Origin: CAZWLD01 sp964634685
GTDB lineage: Bacteria > Bacillota_I > Bacilli_A > Acholeplasmatales > JAEDCM01
Reading direction: 5' to 3'
Assembly: GCA_964634685.1 (NCBI GenBank)
Contig: CAZWLD010000022.1
Coordinates: 1-33,405 of the forward strand
DNA: 33,405 nt
In this document: positions 14,291 to 24,200 of the stretch, one piece after another
Numbering within the stretch: position 1 is the stretch's first letter
Layout of the letters: each line of letters begins with the position of its first letter
The notes under the pieces: generated by a model
What the model was told of the DNA's origin: nothing
The model's database searches: none
What the model saw: the letters and a program-made list of their open reading frames with translations, nothing else
Made by a program: the position numbers and the translations under genes

Positions 14291-14319
14291 TATTATTTCT
14301 TCAAAAAATCAATTTATGC
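14291..14319 (-). promoter_or_regulatory. Candidate forespore (SigG-type) promoter of sspI
   Basis: On the minus strand, GCATA (14319-14315), a 17-bp spacer and AATAATA (14297-14291) resemble the SigG pattern (GHATR, 17-18, CATnnTA) with one mismatch in the -10. Predicted start is about 15 bases before the ribosome site. Confidence 0.4.
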
Positions 14320-14434
14320 GTCAAAAAATTTGTCAAAATAAGAAAATACAAGATTTTTATTTTTTACTTTTGAAATTGTCTTTCTTTTTTTATTAATTAA
14401 TGATAAACTACAAGTTGTGAAGGGAGCGTTATTT

Positions 14435-16525
14435 ATGAAGAAAATACTCGCATATTTTTTATTTTTAAGCTTAGCTTTAATGTTAGGAGGATGTGACTTG
14501 TTTTGGAAAGATGATAACACAACAAATAATGGAAACACAACGGAAAATCAAACAACGAAGCAAGACCAAACAAGCAATACAACAAATAGCACAACCAATA
14601 ACACCACAACAGAAGATGTAACAACTGATAACACTACAACCGAAGGTGTAACAACCGATAACACTACAACAAATAATACAACAACGGAAGACAAAAGCAA
14701 TGTTGATGTATTTGGGAATGTTTATTTTGAAGAGGTTGATTCTAATTATCAGGGTGATTATATAACATCAAAGTCGTTATCAATAGATGAGATGAAAAAT
14801 CAAGTGTTAGAATTATCTTCATTACAAGGTAGTGTTACTAATGGAATTTATAAGGAGAGCTACCAAAAGGGATTATTAAGCCTTTTTAATCTTCAAAATG
14901 AAGTATCAATTGCCATTAATATTTCGAAAAGTGAGTTAAAAAAGATCGAGGATGATAATTATATTCAAAACGCTCCGACCAAGGATATCTATCGCATTTG
15001 TGATTTAGACATTACATATCTAGATTTAACCTTCCATTTTGAAGAGGTTGGTATTAGAATGAAGGGAAACACCTCGCGTGGTGCCATTTTTGATGGTGAT
15101 AATATTAATCTTCGTCATTACAAATTGGCTTTTGCCGAAACCTTTGACGGCACTGAATATGGAAGTGAGGCTAAGGTTTGGGAGAGTAAAGACATTCGCA
15201 AGGCAAGAAAGAATCGTACCTTCTTTGGTTTAGAAAAGCTCGATATTCGTTATAATAAAAATCAAGAATCGACATATTTGCGCGAATATTACGCTTATGA
15301 AATGTACCGTTCCTTTGGCTTACTTGCTCCGCACTCAAATCCAATGCAGGTTACGATGAATGTCGATAATACAAGCTATAGCTGCGGCTTATATTTAGGT
15401 CTTGAAACCATTGATAAAGCCTTTTTAGCCAGAAATCTTTTATCAGAATATGCAACAGGTGATTTATATAAATGTGGCTATGGAAGTGGACGTGGAGCTG
15501 ATTTAAATAGCACTGACGATTATCTATTTGGTGTTGAGGATGCCGCAACGGGTCAATTTTACACCTATGATTTAAAAACGAACAAAAAGACCTCTAATCA
15601 CAGCACAATTAAGAATTTCATTCAGGCGCTAGGTAGTACATCTGATATTGAAGGCTTTATAAGAGATAATGTGTATAAGGATGAATTCTTTAAATATTTA
15701 GCCCTAGGATATTTCTTAGGCGATCCTGATGATTTCCGCGGTAATATGAACAATTATTACATTTATTTTGAACCAACAACCAATAAAATGATTATGATTC
15801 CAACTGACCATGATCGTGTCCTTGGTTCGATGGGAGGCTCTAATCCAACTGGTTCAGCTAGTACGCTTGTTAAGCCTTTTGACAAGGTGACAGGCTATTG
15901 TGGTGATACTAATCAAAACCTTCTATATAAGACTATTTATGATAATGCTAATGCCTATTGTATTGCGCAATATAAATTAGCCTTAGAAAATGTCGCAAAT
16001 TCAGAATATATGAAGCTTACTACATATGAAGAATGCTTCAATCTCGTTAAAAAGCATTATGAAGGTATAACCTTTGTATCAAGCAACGTTAGTTCAAAAA
16101 TGCCAGCCTTATCATTAGAAGAAGATAATGATCCTTCTAATGCCTACAATTTGTCAATAAGCGTTTACTTGGAGAAAAAACTTGAAACCTATAATGGCAA
16201 TAAAGATGGAACTTCAAGTGAAGAATCTGGTGACATTGTCGTTAAGGATGTATATATCCGTGGAACTATGAATTCTTGGAATATAGATTCAAGCTATAAA
16301 ATGACATATAATGAGGAAACTAAGAAATATGAATTTACGATTTCCGCTTCAATTGATGCCGAAATTAAGGTTTATGTTGTTGAGAATATTTGGTATGGTT
16401 ATGAAAGCCTAGGCGCTTCATATGATTTTGTGACTGATGCGGATAATATTAAATTTACAAAAGAAGGAAACTATAAAATCATCTATGATGATGTAACTAA
16501 AACGATACTAATTGAAGCTTTATAA
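14435..16525 (+). CDS. CotH-kinase-domain lipoprotein with C-terminal carbohydrate-binding-like domain
   Basis: A 696-aa secreted lipoprotein. Signal peptide with lipobox LGGC (Cys20), then a Thr/Asn-rich linker with TTT-E-GVTTDN-type repeats (about 28-90), usual for reaching through the cell wall. The CotH kinase domain (about 115-540) shows GIRMKGNTSRG (about 206), DFRGNMNNYYIY (about 432) and MIPTDHDR (about 455), the last two holding presumed ATP/metal residues. The last 95 residues (KDVYIRGTMNSW onward) resemble a starch-binding/E-set module. CotH phosphorylates coat proteins in Bacillus, but many outer-membrane or surface CotH proteins are unrelated to spores. Start at ATG 14435; AAGGGAG is inside the longer GTG frame. 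GATAAACTA upstream weakly resembles a SigK -10. Confidence 0.88.
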   Translation: MKKILAYFLFLSLALMLGGCDLFWKDDNTTNNGNTTENQTTKQDQTSNTTNSTTNNTTTEDVTTDNTTTEGVTTDNTTTNNTTTEDKSNVDVFGNVYFEEVDSNYQGDYITSKSLSIDEMKNQVLELSSLQGSVTNGIYKESYQKGLLSLFNLQNEVSIAINISKSELKKIEDDNYIQNAPTKDIYRICDLDITYLDLTFHFEEVGIRMKGNTSRGAIFDGDNINLRHYKLAFAETFDGTEYGSEAKVWESKDIRKARKNRTFFGLEKLDIRYNKNQESTYLREYYAYEMYRSFGLLAPHSNPMQVTMNVDNTSYSCGLYLGLETIDKAFLARNLLSEYATGDLYKCGYGSGRGADLNSTDDYLFGVEDAATGQFYTYDLKTNKKTSNHSTIKNFIQALGSTSDIEGFIRDNVYKDEFFKYLALGYFLGDPDDFRGNMNNYYIYFEPTTNKMIMIPTDHDRVLGSMGGSNPTGSASTLVKPFDKVTGYCGDTNQNLLYKTIYDNANAYCIAQYKLALENVANSEYMKLTTYEECFNLVKKHYEGITFVSSNVSSKMPALSLEEDNDPSNAYNLSISVYLEKKLETYNGNKDGTSSEESGDIVVKDVYIRGTMNSWNIDSSYKMTYNEETKKYEFTISASIDAEIKVYVVENIWYGYESLGASYDFVTDADNIKFTKEGNYKIIYDDVTKTILIEAL

Positions 16526-16528
16526 AAG

Positions 16529-16555
16529 AGGCTGTGTTTTATCACAGCCTTTTTT
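16529..16555 (+). terminator. Terminator of the CotH-kinase gene
   Basis: AGGCTGTG (16529-16536) and CACAGCCT (16543-16550) form an 8-bp stem followed by a T run. Confidence 0.88.
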
Positions 16556-16628
16556 CACACCATTTACACAAATTTTTCCTTTTAAATAATGTTATTATTT
16601 GGTACAATAGTTTTGGAGCGTGATAAAA

Positions 16629-17981
16629 ATGGATTTTTTAAAGGAAACTCTTTTAAGAAAAGAGGATTTAATTAACGATACGCAAAAGCTATTAAGAATA
16701 AATAGCGTTTATGATGAAAAAACCGTAAGTGATGATGCACCCTTTGGTAAAGGGGTTAAGGAGTCATTAGATTTTATGCTTGATTTAGCTAAAGAAGATG
16801 GCTTTGAGACCTTCAATTGTGACAATTATTCTTGTCATATTGAATATGGTGAAGGTGAAGAAATCATCGGTGTTTTATGTCATTTAGATGTTGTTCCGGT
16901 CTCGGGAGAATGGATATATCCGCCGTTTTCGGCCACAAGAACCAATGATCGCATCTATGCCCGCGGTGCTATCGATGATAAAGGACCATTAATGGCCTCT
17001 TACTATGCTTTAAAGATTTTAAAGGAAAATAATGTTAAGCTAAATCGTCGTGTTCGCTTGATTTTAGGATGTGATGAGGAAACCGGAGTAGCGGGAATTA
17101 ATCGCTATTTTGCGGCCGCTGAAATGCCAACCTTAGGCTTTTCGCCAGATGCGGATTTTCCGGTTATTCATGGTGAAAAGGGTATGCAAGGCTTTGTATT
17201 AAAGGGAAAAACGAAAAAAAGCCCACTTTTATCCTTAAAGGCTGGCGAAAGATTTAATATTGTCCCTGATCTTGCGACAATGACGCTTGATATTGATTTA
17301 GAAAAAGAATTTAGGCAATACCTTGATGAGCATTCCTATCAAGGTGATGTTGTCGGCAATTTATACACAATTAAGGGTAAAAGTGCCCATGCTATGCAGC
17401 CTCACAAGGGAATAAATGCGGTTACGCTTTTAGTTGATTTTTTGATTAAACACATTGATGATGAATTGGTAAATTATTTGGATAAATATATTACTCATTC
17501 TAATTTTGGTGAGAAATATCAAATCAACGATAGTGATGAATTGATGGGTAATTTAACAATGAATCTAGGAATTTGTAATTATGAAAACAACGAATTTTTC
17601 TTAGGAATTGATATTCGTTATCCAAACGAAAGAGATGTAGATGTTATTAAGAAAAATGTTTCTGAAAGCTTAGGAAGCTTTGAGGTTCAGTTTAGCCCAA
17701 CTAATCATGTACATTTCATTGATCCGAATAGTGATTTAGTTAAGACGTTAATGACATCATATCAAAAATATACAAATGATTATGAAAATAAGCCTTTCAC
17801 AATTGGTGGCGGAACCTATGCTCGTACCTTAAAAAATGGTGTGGCCTTTGGTCCATTGATGGTTGGACGTGAGGATGTCGTTCATCAAAAAAATGAATAT
17901 ATTTTGATTGATGATTTAGTGACATCAACGGCGATTTACTGCGATGCAATTTACCGCTTAGGAGTAAAAAATGAGAATTAG
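16629..17981 (+). CDS. pepV: Dipeptidase PepV (M20 family)
   Basis: A cytoplasmic di-zinc dipeptidase, 450 aa. Motifs: VLCHLDVVP (metal His plus catalytic-side Asp), YARGAIDDKGP (bridging Asp), GCDEETG (general base Glu and metal Glu), SPDADFPVIHGEKG, and the late GGGTYARTL segment with the lid-domain insertion between, as in PepV. It trims dipeptides to free amino acids. Start at ATG 16629, with GGAG ten bases upstream; the GTG at 16620 is too close to that site. It overlaps trmB by 11 bp, heading a four-gene operon. Confidence 0.95.
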   Translation: MDFLKETLLRKEDLINDTQKLLRINSVYDEKTVSDDAPFGKGVKESLDFMLDLAKEDGFETFNCDNYSCHIEYGEGEEIIGVLCHLDVVPVSGEWIYPPFSATRTNDRIYARGAIDDKGPLMASYYALKILKENNVKLNRRVRLILGCDEETGVAGINRYFAAAEMPTLGFSPDADFPVIHGEKGMQGFVLKGKTKKSPLLSLKAGERFNIVPDLATMTLDIDLEKEFRQYLDEHSYQGDVVGNLYTIKGKSAHAMQPHKGINAVTLLVDFLIKHIDDELVNYLDKYITHSNFGEKYQINDSDELMGNLTMNLGICNYENNEFFLGIDIRYPNERDVDVIKKNVSESLGSFEVQFSPTNHVHFIDPNSDLVKTLMTSYQKYTNDYENKPFTIGGGTYARTLKNGVAFGPLMVGREDVVHQKNEYILIDDLVTSTAIYCDAIYRLGVKNEN

Positions 17982-18603
17982 AAATATAAAAAATGCTAAA
18001 GAGAAGATTAGCAATAATGAATTAGTTATTTTAAATCCCGAGGATTATAAGGGAAAATGGGCTTCCCTTTTTGGTAATTCTAATCCCATAATGATTGAAA
18101 TTGGGATGGGGAAGGGATCATTTATTAAGGAAATGGCTTTACGATATCCGGATATCAATTTTATCGGAATTGATCGCTTTGATAGTATTGTCCTTCGCGC
18201 CTACGAAAAAATCATGGAGGAGAATATTCCTAATCTTCGTTTGTCGTTATTTGATGCGGAAAAGCTAACGGATGTTTTTGCGGAAGGCGAAATCGAAAGA
18301 ATTTATTTGAATTTTTCGGATCCGTGGCCGAAAAATGGTCATGCGAAAAGGCGCTTAACTCATGAAAATTTCTTAAAAAGATATGAAATTGTTTGTGGTA
18401 AGGAAATTCATTTTAAAACCGATAATATGCATTTGTTTGAATTCTCCTTGGAAAGCATCAATAATTATGGAATGATTCTAAAGAATATCAGTCTTGATTT
18501 ACATAACAGTGGAATTACAGACAATATTGAAACAGAATATGAACAAAAATTTTCAAAGCTCGGCCCAATATATCGCCTTGAAGCGGCCTTTAGGAGTAAA
18601 TAA
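17971..18603 (+). CDS. trmB: tRNA (guanine-N7-)-methyltransferase
   Basis: Adds the m7G46 methyl group to tRNA using SAM; 210 aa, normal length. EIGMGKGSFI (about 48-57) is the SAM-binding loop; NFSDPWPKNGHAKRRLT (about 113-129) is the family hallmark with its catalytic region; TDNMHLFEFSL and ETEYEQKF lie near the C terminus. The start overlaps the pepV end by 11 bp and its stop shares one base with the next gene's ATG, so it is tightly coupled in the operon. Confidence 0.96.
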   Translation: MRIRNIKNAKEKISNNELVILNPEDYKGKWASLFGNSNPIMIEIGMGKGSFIKEMALRYPDINFIGIDRFDSIVLRAYEKIMEENIPNLRLSLFDAEKLTDVFAEGEIERIYLNFSDPWPKNGHAKRRLTHENFLKRYEIVCGKEIHFKTDNMHLFEFSLESINNYGMILKNISLDLHNSGITDNIETEYEQKFSKLGPIYRLEAAFRSK

Positions 18604-19151
18604 TGGAAGTATTAATTGGAAATAAAAAGGACTGTATTGATGAAATTTTAGAGGAGATTGATAATCTATCCTTGCGCGGAAAGCAAACGCTTCTTTTAGA
18701 TTATGGATTTTATCAGGATATTTTAAAAAAATTAGAAACTGATTTATCAAATATAACAATATTTATGTTAGATGATAAAAGGCTTGATGAGGATTTTGTT
18801 TTAAAAAATAAGGTTGGTAAGGTCTTTTATCCTTGTTGTGAAGACTATAAGACCGAATTGCTCTTTCATAAAATTGATTTAGGAATAATTGGAATAGAAT
18901 TAGATGGGTCAATTGGACATAATCACCCTGGGGCTTCCTTCGATGAAATGTTTAATGATTCTTATTTAGGGATAAAAGGAATAATGAACGCAAAAACCAT
19001 CCTTTTTTATCTAGAGGGTGAAAAAAACCAGGATTTAGTCAAAAGAATAATTGAGAGTGAAGAAACAATCGATTTTCCAGCCTCGGTTTTGATGAATCAT
19101 AAGGATATAACCGCTATTATCGATAAAAAAGCATCAATGAAGCTAGATTAA
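18603..19151 (+). CDS. NagB/6-phosphogluconolactonase-like protein with altered active site
   Basis: A 182-aa protein, shorter than NagB (about 240 aa). The C-terminal half follows the glucosamine-6-phosphate deaminase pattern: GIIGIELDGSIGHNHPG, GIKGIMNAKTILFYLEGEK, and FPASVLMNHKDITAIIDKKA. The catalytic DGHIAFNE of NagB reads DGSIGHNH: the Asp is kept, but the ring-opening His is Ser and the later Glu is His. Normal deaminase chemistry therefore looks unlikely. It may bind an amino-sugar phosphate or have another isomerase role. It overlaps trmB by one base and is followed 11 bp later by a YhcH-type protein, itself linked to amino-sugar/sialic acid pathways. Confidence 0.7.
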   Translation: MEVLIGNKKDCIDEILEEIDNLSLRGKQTLLLDYGFYQDILKKLETDLSNITIFMLDDKRLDEDFVLKNKVGKVFYPCCEDYKTELLFHKIDLGIIGIELDGSIGHNHPGASFDEMFNDSYLGIKGIMNAKTILFYLEGEKNQDLVKRIIESEETIDFPASVLMNHKDITAIIDKKASMKLD

Positions 19152-19162
19152 GGAGAGATAAA

Positions 19163-19606
19163 ATGATTATTGCCAAGATTAAAGATATTAGAAGATATCA
19201 AATTTGCCCAGAAATGGAAAATATTATTAAATATGTTGAGGGTACAGAATTAGATCGTTTAAGCTATGGAGTTTATGAATTATTTCCAAATGTTGTTTTG
19301 TCAGTCGATTCCTATGAAACCCATGAGGAAACGCCATTTGTTGGTCACGAAAAAACCATTTCGATTCATATTATTGTCGATGGTAAAGCTAAATATTCCT
19401 ATGCTGATTTTAATGATGATTCAATTGCTTTTGTTAAGCAATATGATGAAGAATTAGATGAAGGTACCTATAAGGGCGATGAAAGAGGAAGCTTTATCCT
19501 CGATAAAACAATGTTTATGATTGTTTTCCCTGATGATTTAATTAAATATGAACAAAAAATCAAACAGGATAATATAACAAAGGCTGTATTTACAATTGAA
19601 TTATAA
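19163..19606 (+). CDS. YhcH/YjgK/YiaL-family protein
   Basis: A 147-aa cupin-like protein (DUF386). Recognised by the YETHEETPFVGHEKTISIHIIV stretch (about 51-72), YDEELDE, and FMIVFPDDLIKYE (about 116-128), which fit the family's metal-site region. Family members include the sialic acid mutarotase NanQ and the beta subunit of the evolved beta-galactosidase. It has a GGAGAG ribosome site and is the last gene of the pepV operon, next to a NagB-like protein, hinting at amino-sugar handling. The exact substrate is unknown. Confidence 0.82.
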   Translation: MIIAKIKDIRRYQICPEMENIIKYVEGTELDRLSYGVYELFPNVVLSVDSYETHEETPFVGHEKTISIHIIVDGKAKYSYADFNDDSIAFVKQYDEELDEGTYKGDERGSFILDKTMFMIVFPDDLIKYEQKIKQDNITKAVFTIEL

Positions 19607-19618
19607 AAATATTGATTA

Positions 19619-19650
19619 ACGAAATATTTTCAGAATATTTCGTTTTTTTT
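19619..19650 (+). terminator. Terminator of the pepV-trmB operon
   Basis: ACGAAATATT (19619-19628) pairs with AATATTTCGT (19634-19643), followed by eight T. Confidence 0.9.
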
Positions 19651-19712
19651 AGGATAATAGCTATAATAACTTAAAATTTCTATTATCTAGAGATAGATTT
19701 TTGATTTAAGTA

Positions 19713-19741
19713 TGTACAATTAATTTTCTTTGGTATATAAT
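19713..19741 (+). promoter_or_regulatory. Promoter of the ECF S-component/coaX operon
   Basis: TGTACA (19713-19718), 17-bp spacer and TATAAT (19736-19741). The -10 is perfect and the -35 is fair. The leader of about 45 bases shows no recognisable riboswitch. Confidence 0.55.
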
Positions 19742-19791
19742 TTATTTATCTTATGGGACCCTTGAGGCCTAAAAAGAAAGGAAAGAAAAAA

Positions 19792-20388
19792 ATGAATAAT
19801 AGTTTAAAAATCAAGCGTTTGGTTGGTCTTGCGGCGCTAATTGCCATCGTTGTTGTTTTGCAATTAGTATCGTCTGTTATTAAATTTGGACCATTTTCAA
19901 TTACGCTATCCTTGATTCCCTTAGTCGTGGGAGCCATTATCTATGGCCCTGTAGGTGGAGGAATTCTCGGAGTTACGATGGGCTTAGTAGTCTTGATTTC
20001 CGGAGACGCACAAGCGTTCTTTGTGGTTAATCCCCTCGCAACAGTCTTGCTTGTGTTATTAAAAAGTGGTTTAGCTGGAGTAGGTTCAGGTTTTATTTAC
20101 TTAGGACTTAAAAAGGTAAACAAGGTTTTAGGAGTAACGGCCGCAGCCATAATGGCGCCAATTATTAATACCGGAATCTTTGCCCTAGGATGTATTGCCT
20201 TCTTTATGCCAACATTAAAGGAATGGGCTGGTGGAAGTGATGCGATATCATTCTTGTTCCTTGGGATGATTGGAGTTAATTTCTTAGTTGAGCTAGCTGT
20301 TAATACAATTTTATCGCCAGTCATTTATTATATTGTTAATACCGTCGCTACAAATTTCAATATTGGACAGAAAAGAGAAGAAAAATAA
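19792..20388 (+). CDS. ECF transporter S component, probably for pantothenate
   Basis: A 198-aa membrane protein with about six hydrophobic helices. The N-terminal helix LKIKRLVGLAALIAIVVVLQ and the KFGPFSITLSLIPLVVGAIIYGPVGGGILG segment are typical of vitamin-binding S components, which work with a shared EcfAA'T motor (not in this window). Its stop overlaps the coaX start by one base, so pantothenate is the likeliest ligand (PanT-like); this is from context. I start at ATG 19792, preceded by AAAGGAAAG, rather than the upstream ATG at 19753, which would add a charged, non-homologous leader. Confidence 0.82.
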   Translation: MNNSLKIKRLVGLAALIAIVVVLQLVSSVIKFGPFSITLSLIPLVVGAIIYGPVGGGILGVTMGLVVLISGDAQAFFVVNPLATVLLVLLKSGLAGVGSGFIYLGLKKVNKVLGVTAAAIMAPIINTGIFALGCIAFFMPTLKEWAGGSDAISFLFLGMIGVNFLVELAVNTILSPVIYYIVNTVATNFNIGQKREEK

Positions 20389-21146
20389 TGTTAATCTTAT
20401 TTGACATTGGAAATACGAATATTACTGTTGGTATTGCCGATTTAGAAAGAATAAAAAACGTTTATCGTTTAAAAACACAATTAAATAAAACCGCTGATGA
20501 ATATTATTTATCATTGCGTCAAATGATTAATTGTACATCGGTTAAGGGAATAATCATCAGTAGTGTTGTCCCGGAGGTAACCGAGGTAATCAAAGAAATC
20601 TCCATTCGCTTTTTCAATATTAATCCAATGATTATTGGACAAGGAGTGAAAACAGGTATCCAAATTAAGTGTGATAATCCGAAGGAGGTAGGCTCTGATT
20701 TAATTGCGGATTGTGTGGGAGCCTTGGCTACCTATGGTAAGGATGCTTTGATAATTGACTTAGGAACGGCGACAAAATACATCTATTTAGAAAATAATGC
20801 CTTCTGTGGTTGTGTTATTGCCCCGGGATTATTTGTAAGCATTAAAGCCTTAGTTGATAATGCGGCTTTATTACCAAAGATTGATTTAAAGGTTCCAAAT
20901 AAGATTATTGGAACTAATACTATCACTTGTATGCAGTCTGGTGTAACCTATGGCACAATCTTTGCGGTTGATGGCTTTATTAAAAAAATCAAAGAGGAAA
21001 CCAAAAATCCAAATTTATTAGTTGTCGCTACCGGGGGTCTTGCGAATTTGATAATACCTCATTGTGAGAGTGAGATTATCCTAGATGATAATTTGATTTT
21101 AAAAGGATTACTTAATATTTATTTAAAGAATATGGTTAAAAATTAG
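20388..21146 (+). CDS. coaX: Type III pantothenate kinase
   Basis: Phosphorylates pantothenate, the first step to coenzyme A; 252 aa, normal for CoaX. ASKHA-fold motifs: LFDIGNTNITVGI at the N terminus (phosphate loop with catalytic Asp), GSDLIADCVGAL (about 101-112), LIIDLGTATKY (phosphate 2), GCVIAPG, and the late VVATGGLA. Coupled to the upstream S component. Its last eight codons and terminator are repeated 4.76 kb downstream after the LRR gene. Confidence 0.96.
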   Translation: MLILFDIGNTNITVGIADLERIKNVYRLKTQLNKTADEYYLSLRQMINCTSVKGIIISSVVPEVTEVIKEISIRFFNINPMIIGQGVKTGIQIKCDNPKEVGSDLIADCVGALATYGKDALIIDLGTATKYIYLENNAFCGCVIAPGLFVSIKALVDNAALLPKIDLKVPNKIIGTNTITCMQSGVTYGTIFAVDGFIKKIKEETKNPNLLVVATGGLANLIIPHCESEIILDDNLILKGLLNIYLKNMVKN

Positions 21147-21179
21147 TCGATTATGGTTAATTTTTAAACCATATTTTTT
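21124..21179. repeat. Direct repeat, left copy (56 bp, perfect)
   Basis: From TAAAGAATATGG to CCATATTTTTT; identical base for base to 25881-25936. This copy contains the end of coaX with its stop codon and the whole terminator. The repeats bound the LRR gene; start-to-start distance is 4757 bp. Confidence 0.95.
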
Positions 21180-21181
21180 TT
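21129..21181 (+). terminator. Terminator of coaX
   Basis: AATATGGTT-AAAAATTA pairs with TAATTTTT-AAACCATATT (one bulged base), followed by eight T. The 5' arm covers the last coaX codons and stop. Confidence 0.88.
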
Positions 21182-21216
21182 ATTATATATCCAATTTTCT
21201 TGCTTTAATTAAAAAT

Positions 21217-21240
21217 TGTCTCTTTATGAGAGACATTTTT
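21217..21240 (+). promoter_or_regulatory. Hairpin plus T run upstream of the LRR gene
   Basis: TGTCTCT (21217-21223) pairs with AGAGACA (21229-21235), then five T. It could be a second, weaker terminator shielding the LRR promoter from coaX readthrough, or an operator. Confidence 0.45.
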
Positions 21241-21255
21241 GTCGAATAATTATTG

Positions 21256-21276
21256 TATAATTACTTAACGTAATTA
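21256..21276 (+). promoter_or_regulatory. LRR gene -10 box with overlapping palindrome
   Basis: TATAAT at 21256-21261 is overlapped by the perfect 7-bp inverted repeat TAATTAC-ttaac-GTAATTA (21258-21276), which would span the transcription start. No good -35 is visible, so activation or repression by a dimeric regulator is plausible. Confidence 0.45.
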
Positions 21277-21296
21277 GGTGCGAGAGGAAGATTTTA

Positions 21297-24200
21297 ATGA
21301 AGAAAAAAATAATTTTTATATGTTTTTTATCAGTTTTTGTTATTGGTGTAACAGCATGTGGTATTTATTTTGGAACTAAACATAGGCATACTCTAGAGCC
21401 AATACCAGATATTGAATTTACATGCCTTGAGGATGGCTCTCATGGCGGTACTAGATGTAAAACCTGCGGAGAAATATTAACAAAGCCTGAAATTATTAAA
21501 GCACATCATTTAATTATCGACGTTGATAAGGAAGAGCCTCTTTGTGATGTGGCTGGACATGAAAGTGGTAAAAAATGCTCTGTTTGTGGAGAAATAATTA
21601 GTGGATTAGAAATTATTGAAGCTCTTGGACATGATTTAGTCCACTATGATGAATTAGCCCCAACCTGCACAGAAGACGGTCATAACGCTTATGATGCTTG
21701 TACAAGATGCAGCTACACAACGTATGAAAAAGTAGATATGCTCGGTCACGATTTAGTTCATCATGATGGGCTTGCCCCAACCTGCACAGAAGATGGTCAT
21801 AACGCTTATGATACTTGCACACGATGTAGCTACACTAGCTTTGAATTATTAGAAAAGCTAGGCCATAACGAAGTTTATACAGAAGAAAATGTTATTCCTG
21901 CGACCTGTCTACTTGATGGATCATATGAATATGTTTGTACATGCAAGCGCTGTGAATTGGAATTGTCAAGAGAAACGGTTGCAATTGATAAGTTAGGTCA
22001 TGATTTACTTCATCATGATTATTTAGATCCTACATGCACCGAAGATGGTCATTATGAGTACGATGAATGCACAAGATGTGATTATACAACAATTGTAAAA
22101 ATCGATATGCTTGGTCATAATTATGTCGAAGATGTTTGTCTCCAATGTGGAAATATTTATGGCACTAAGGCTTATTTAGAAATGACTGAGGTGTCAGGAA
22201 ACTATACGATAAATGGATGTCGGGATATGAACGAAATAAGAATCTTTACTATCCCTTCATATGTTGTAGAGATTAATGATTACGGTTTATCTAACTGTAT
22301 TAATCTTTCCACATTAGTTATTCCTAATACTGTAACGAGAATTGGTGAAGGAGCTTTATCGGGATGTTTTTCTTTAAGTGATATTTCCATTCCTTTTACC
22401 GGTGAGAAAAGAATTAGTGTCAATTCATTAAATCAATATCCTTTAGGATATATCTTTGGTGAGACTTCCTATATTAATTCTTTAGCCGTTACTCAAAACT
22501 TTTATGATACATCACTAAGTTCATTGAGTTCAGCTGTCTTTTATCTTCCAGCAGATCTTGATTATGTTAGAATAACAGATTGTAGCTATGTTCCAACTGG
22601 AGCCTTATGGAATTGTAATATGTTACTATTTGTTGAGATTGGCAATAAAACTCAAACTATTGCGGATAAAGCATTATATGGATGTGGAGGATTAACTAAT
22701 TTAGTAATCCCATTTGTCGGAAATACAAGAGTAAGTCTAAATAGTGTAAATGTGAATCCACTAGGATATATTTTTGGAACCAAGAGCTATACGGGTGGCG
22801 TATCAACAACGCAAAGCTATACCTCAAGTGGAACTACAAATACTAAATCATATTATATTCCTAGCTCATTAGTATATGTTTCAATAACTGATCCTGGAGT
22901 AATTCCTTATGGTGCCTTCCAAAACTGTACCTATTTGAAAAATATTGAATTATCTGATAAGACTACAGATATTGGAGGAAGGGCTTTTTACAATTGCTCG
23001 GGAATAAATTCAATAGATATCCCAAATAGTGTTCTTTCTATTGGTTCATCTGCGTTTTATAAATGTATAGGCTTTGAGGAGTTAACAATTCCTAGTAGTG
23101 TAAAAACTATTGGTAATAGTGCCTTTTCTGGATGTTCAAATCTAACAAGTATCACTTTACCTTTAGTTGGAAATTCAAGTACAGCTGAGAATATATTCAC
23201 TAATTATTTTGGTGACAGCACTGGAGTTCCTGATAAATTAGAGATGGTTACGATTTTATCTGGTACGACGAGTATATGTGATAATTCATTCAAGAATTGT
23301 GCTATGATAAAAAGGATAAAATTGCCAAATACATTGGAGGTAATAGGCTCTAGTGCCTTTTATGGATGTTCATCACTATTTGATATATGTATTCCAAATT
23401 CTGTCACAACAATCGGTTCCTCTGCTTTTAGAAAATGTGTTGAAATGACGGATATTTATATTCCTGAGTCAGTTACAAGCATTGGAAAATATTGTTTTGC
23501 TGGATGTACCTCAATTGAATCACTTACACTTCCAATAGTTGGCGGAGATGCTAGCATCAATAATCTGTTTATTTATAGTTCATCAGATACTATTCCTACA
23601 ACCTTGAAAAAGATTGAAATATTATCTGGTTGTACAGAAATAGGAGATAATGCTTTTGAGTCTGTTATTACTCGTTCAGATTTAAGGGTAATTATTCCAC
23701 AGACAATTTCGATAATTGGTGATTATGCTTTTTCAAAGTGTACAAGCTTAGTATCCTTTGATACACCATTTGATACAGAAGAGATAGGATCCTATGCATT
23801 CAATGGCTGTACTAATCTATCGACAATTAATTTTCATGATAATTTATTAACAATAGGTTCTTATGCATTTAAGAATTGTAGTAGTTTATCATCTATTTCT
23901 TTAGAAGATAATGTTAATGAGATTGGCTCCAATGCCTTTGTTAATTGTAGTAGCTTGGCTTCAGTTTATTTAAATTATGGCTTAAATCTTATCGGCAGCT
24001 ATGCCTTCCAAAATTGTACTAAGCTTACTAGCTTGGCTATACCTAGTACTGTCACAAGCATAGATAATTATATTTTAAGCGGCTGTACATCACTTCAAAG
24101 CATTGCCCTTCCTTTAGTTGATGTAAATGGGGCTTCAGTATCGAGCTTTTCATATTATTTTGGTTCGGGTATAGATAGCGATGATATGCCATTATTGACC

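Noticed and set aside
19742..19791. Riboswitch in the ECF/coaX leader
   Set aside because: The leader is about 45 bases with GC-rich GGGACCC/AGGCCT words but no stable alternative pairing or known aptamer.
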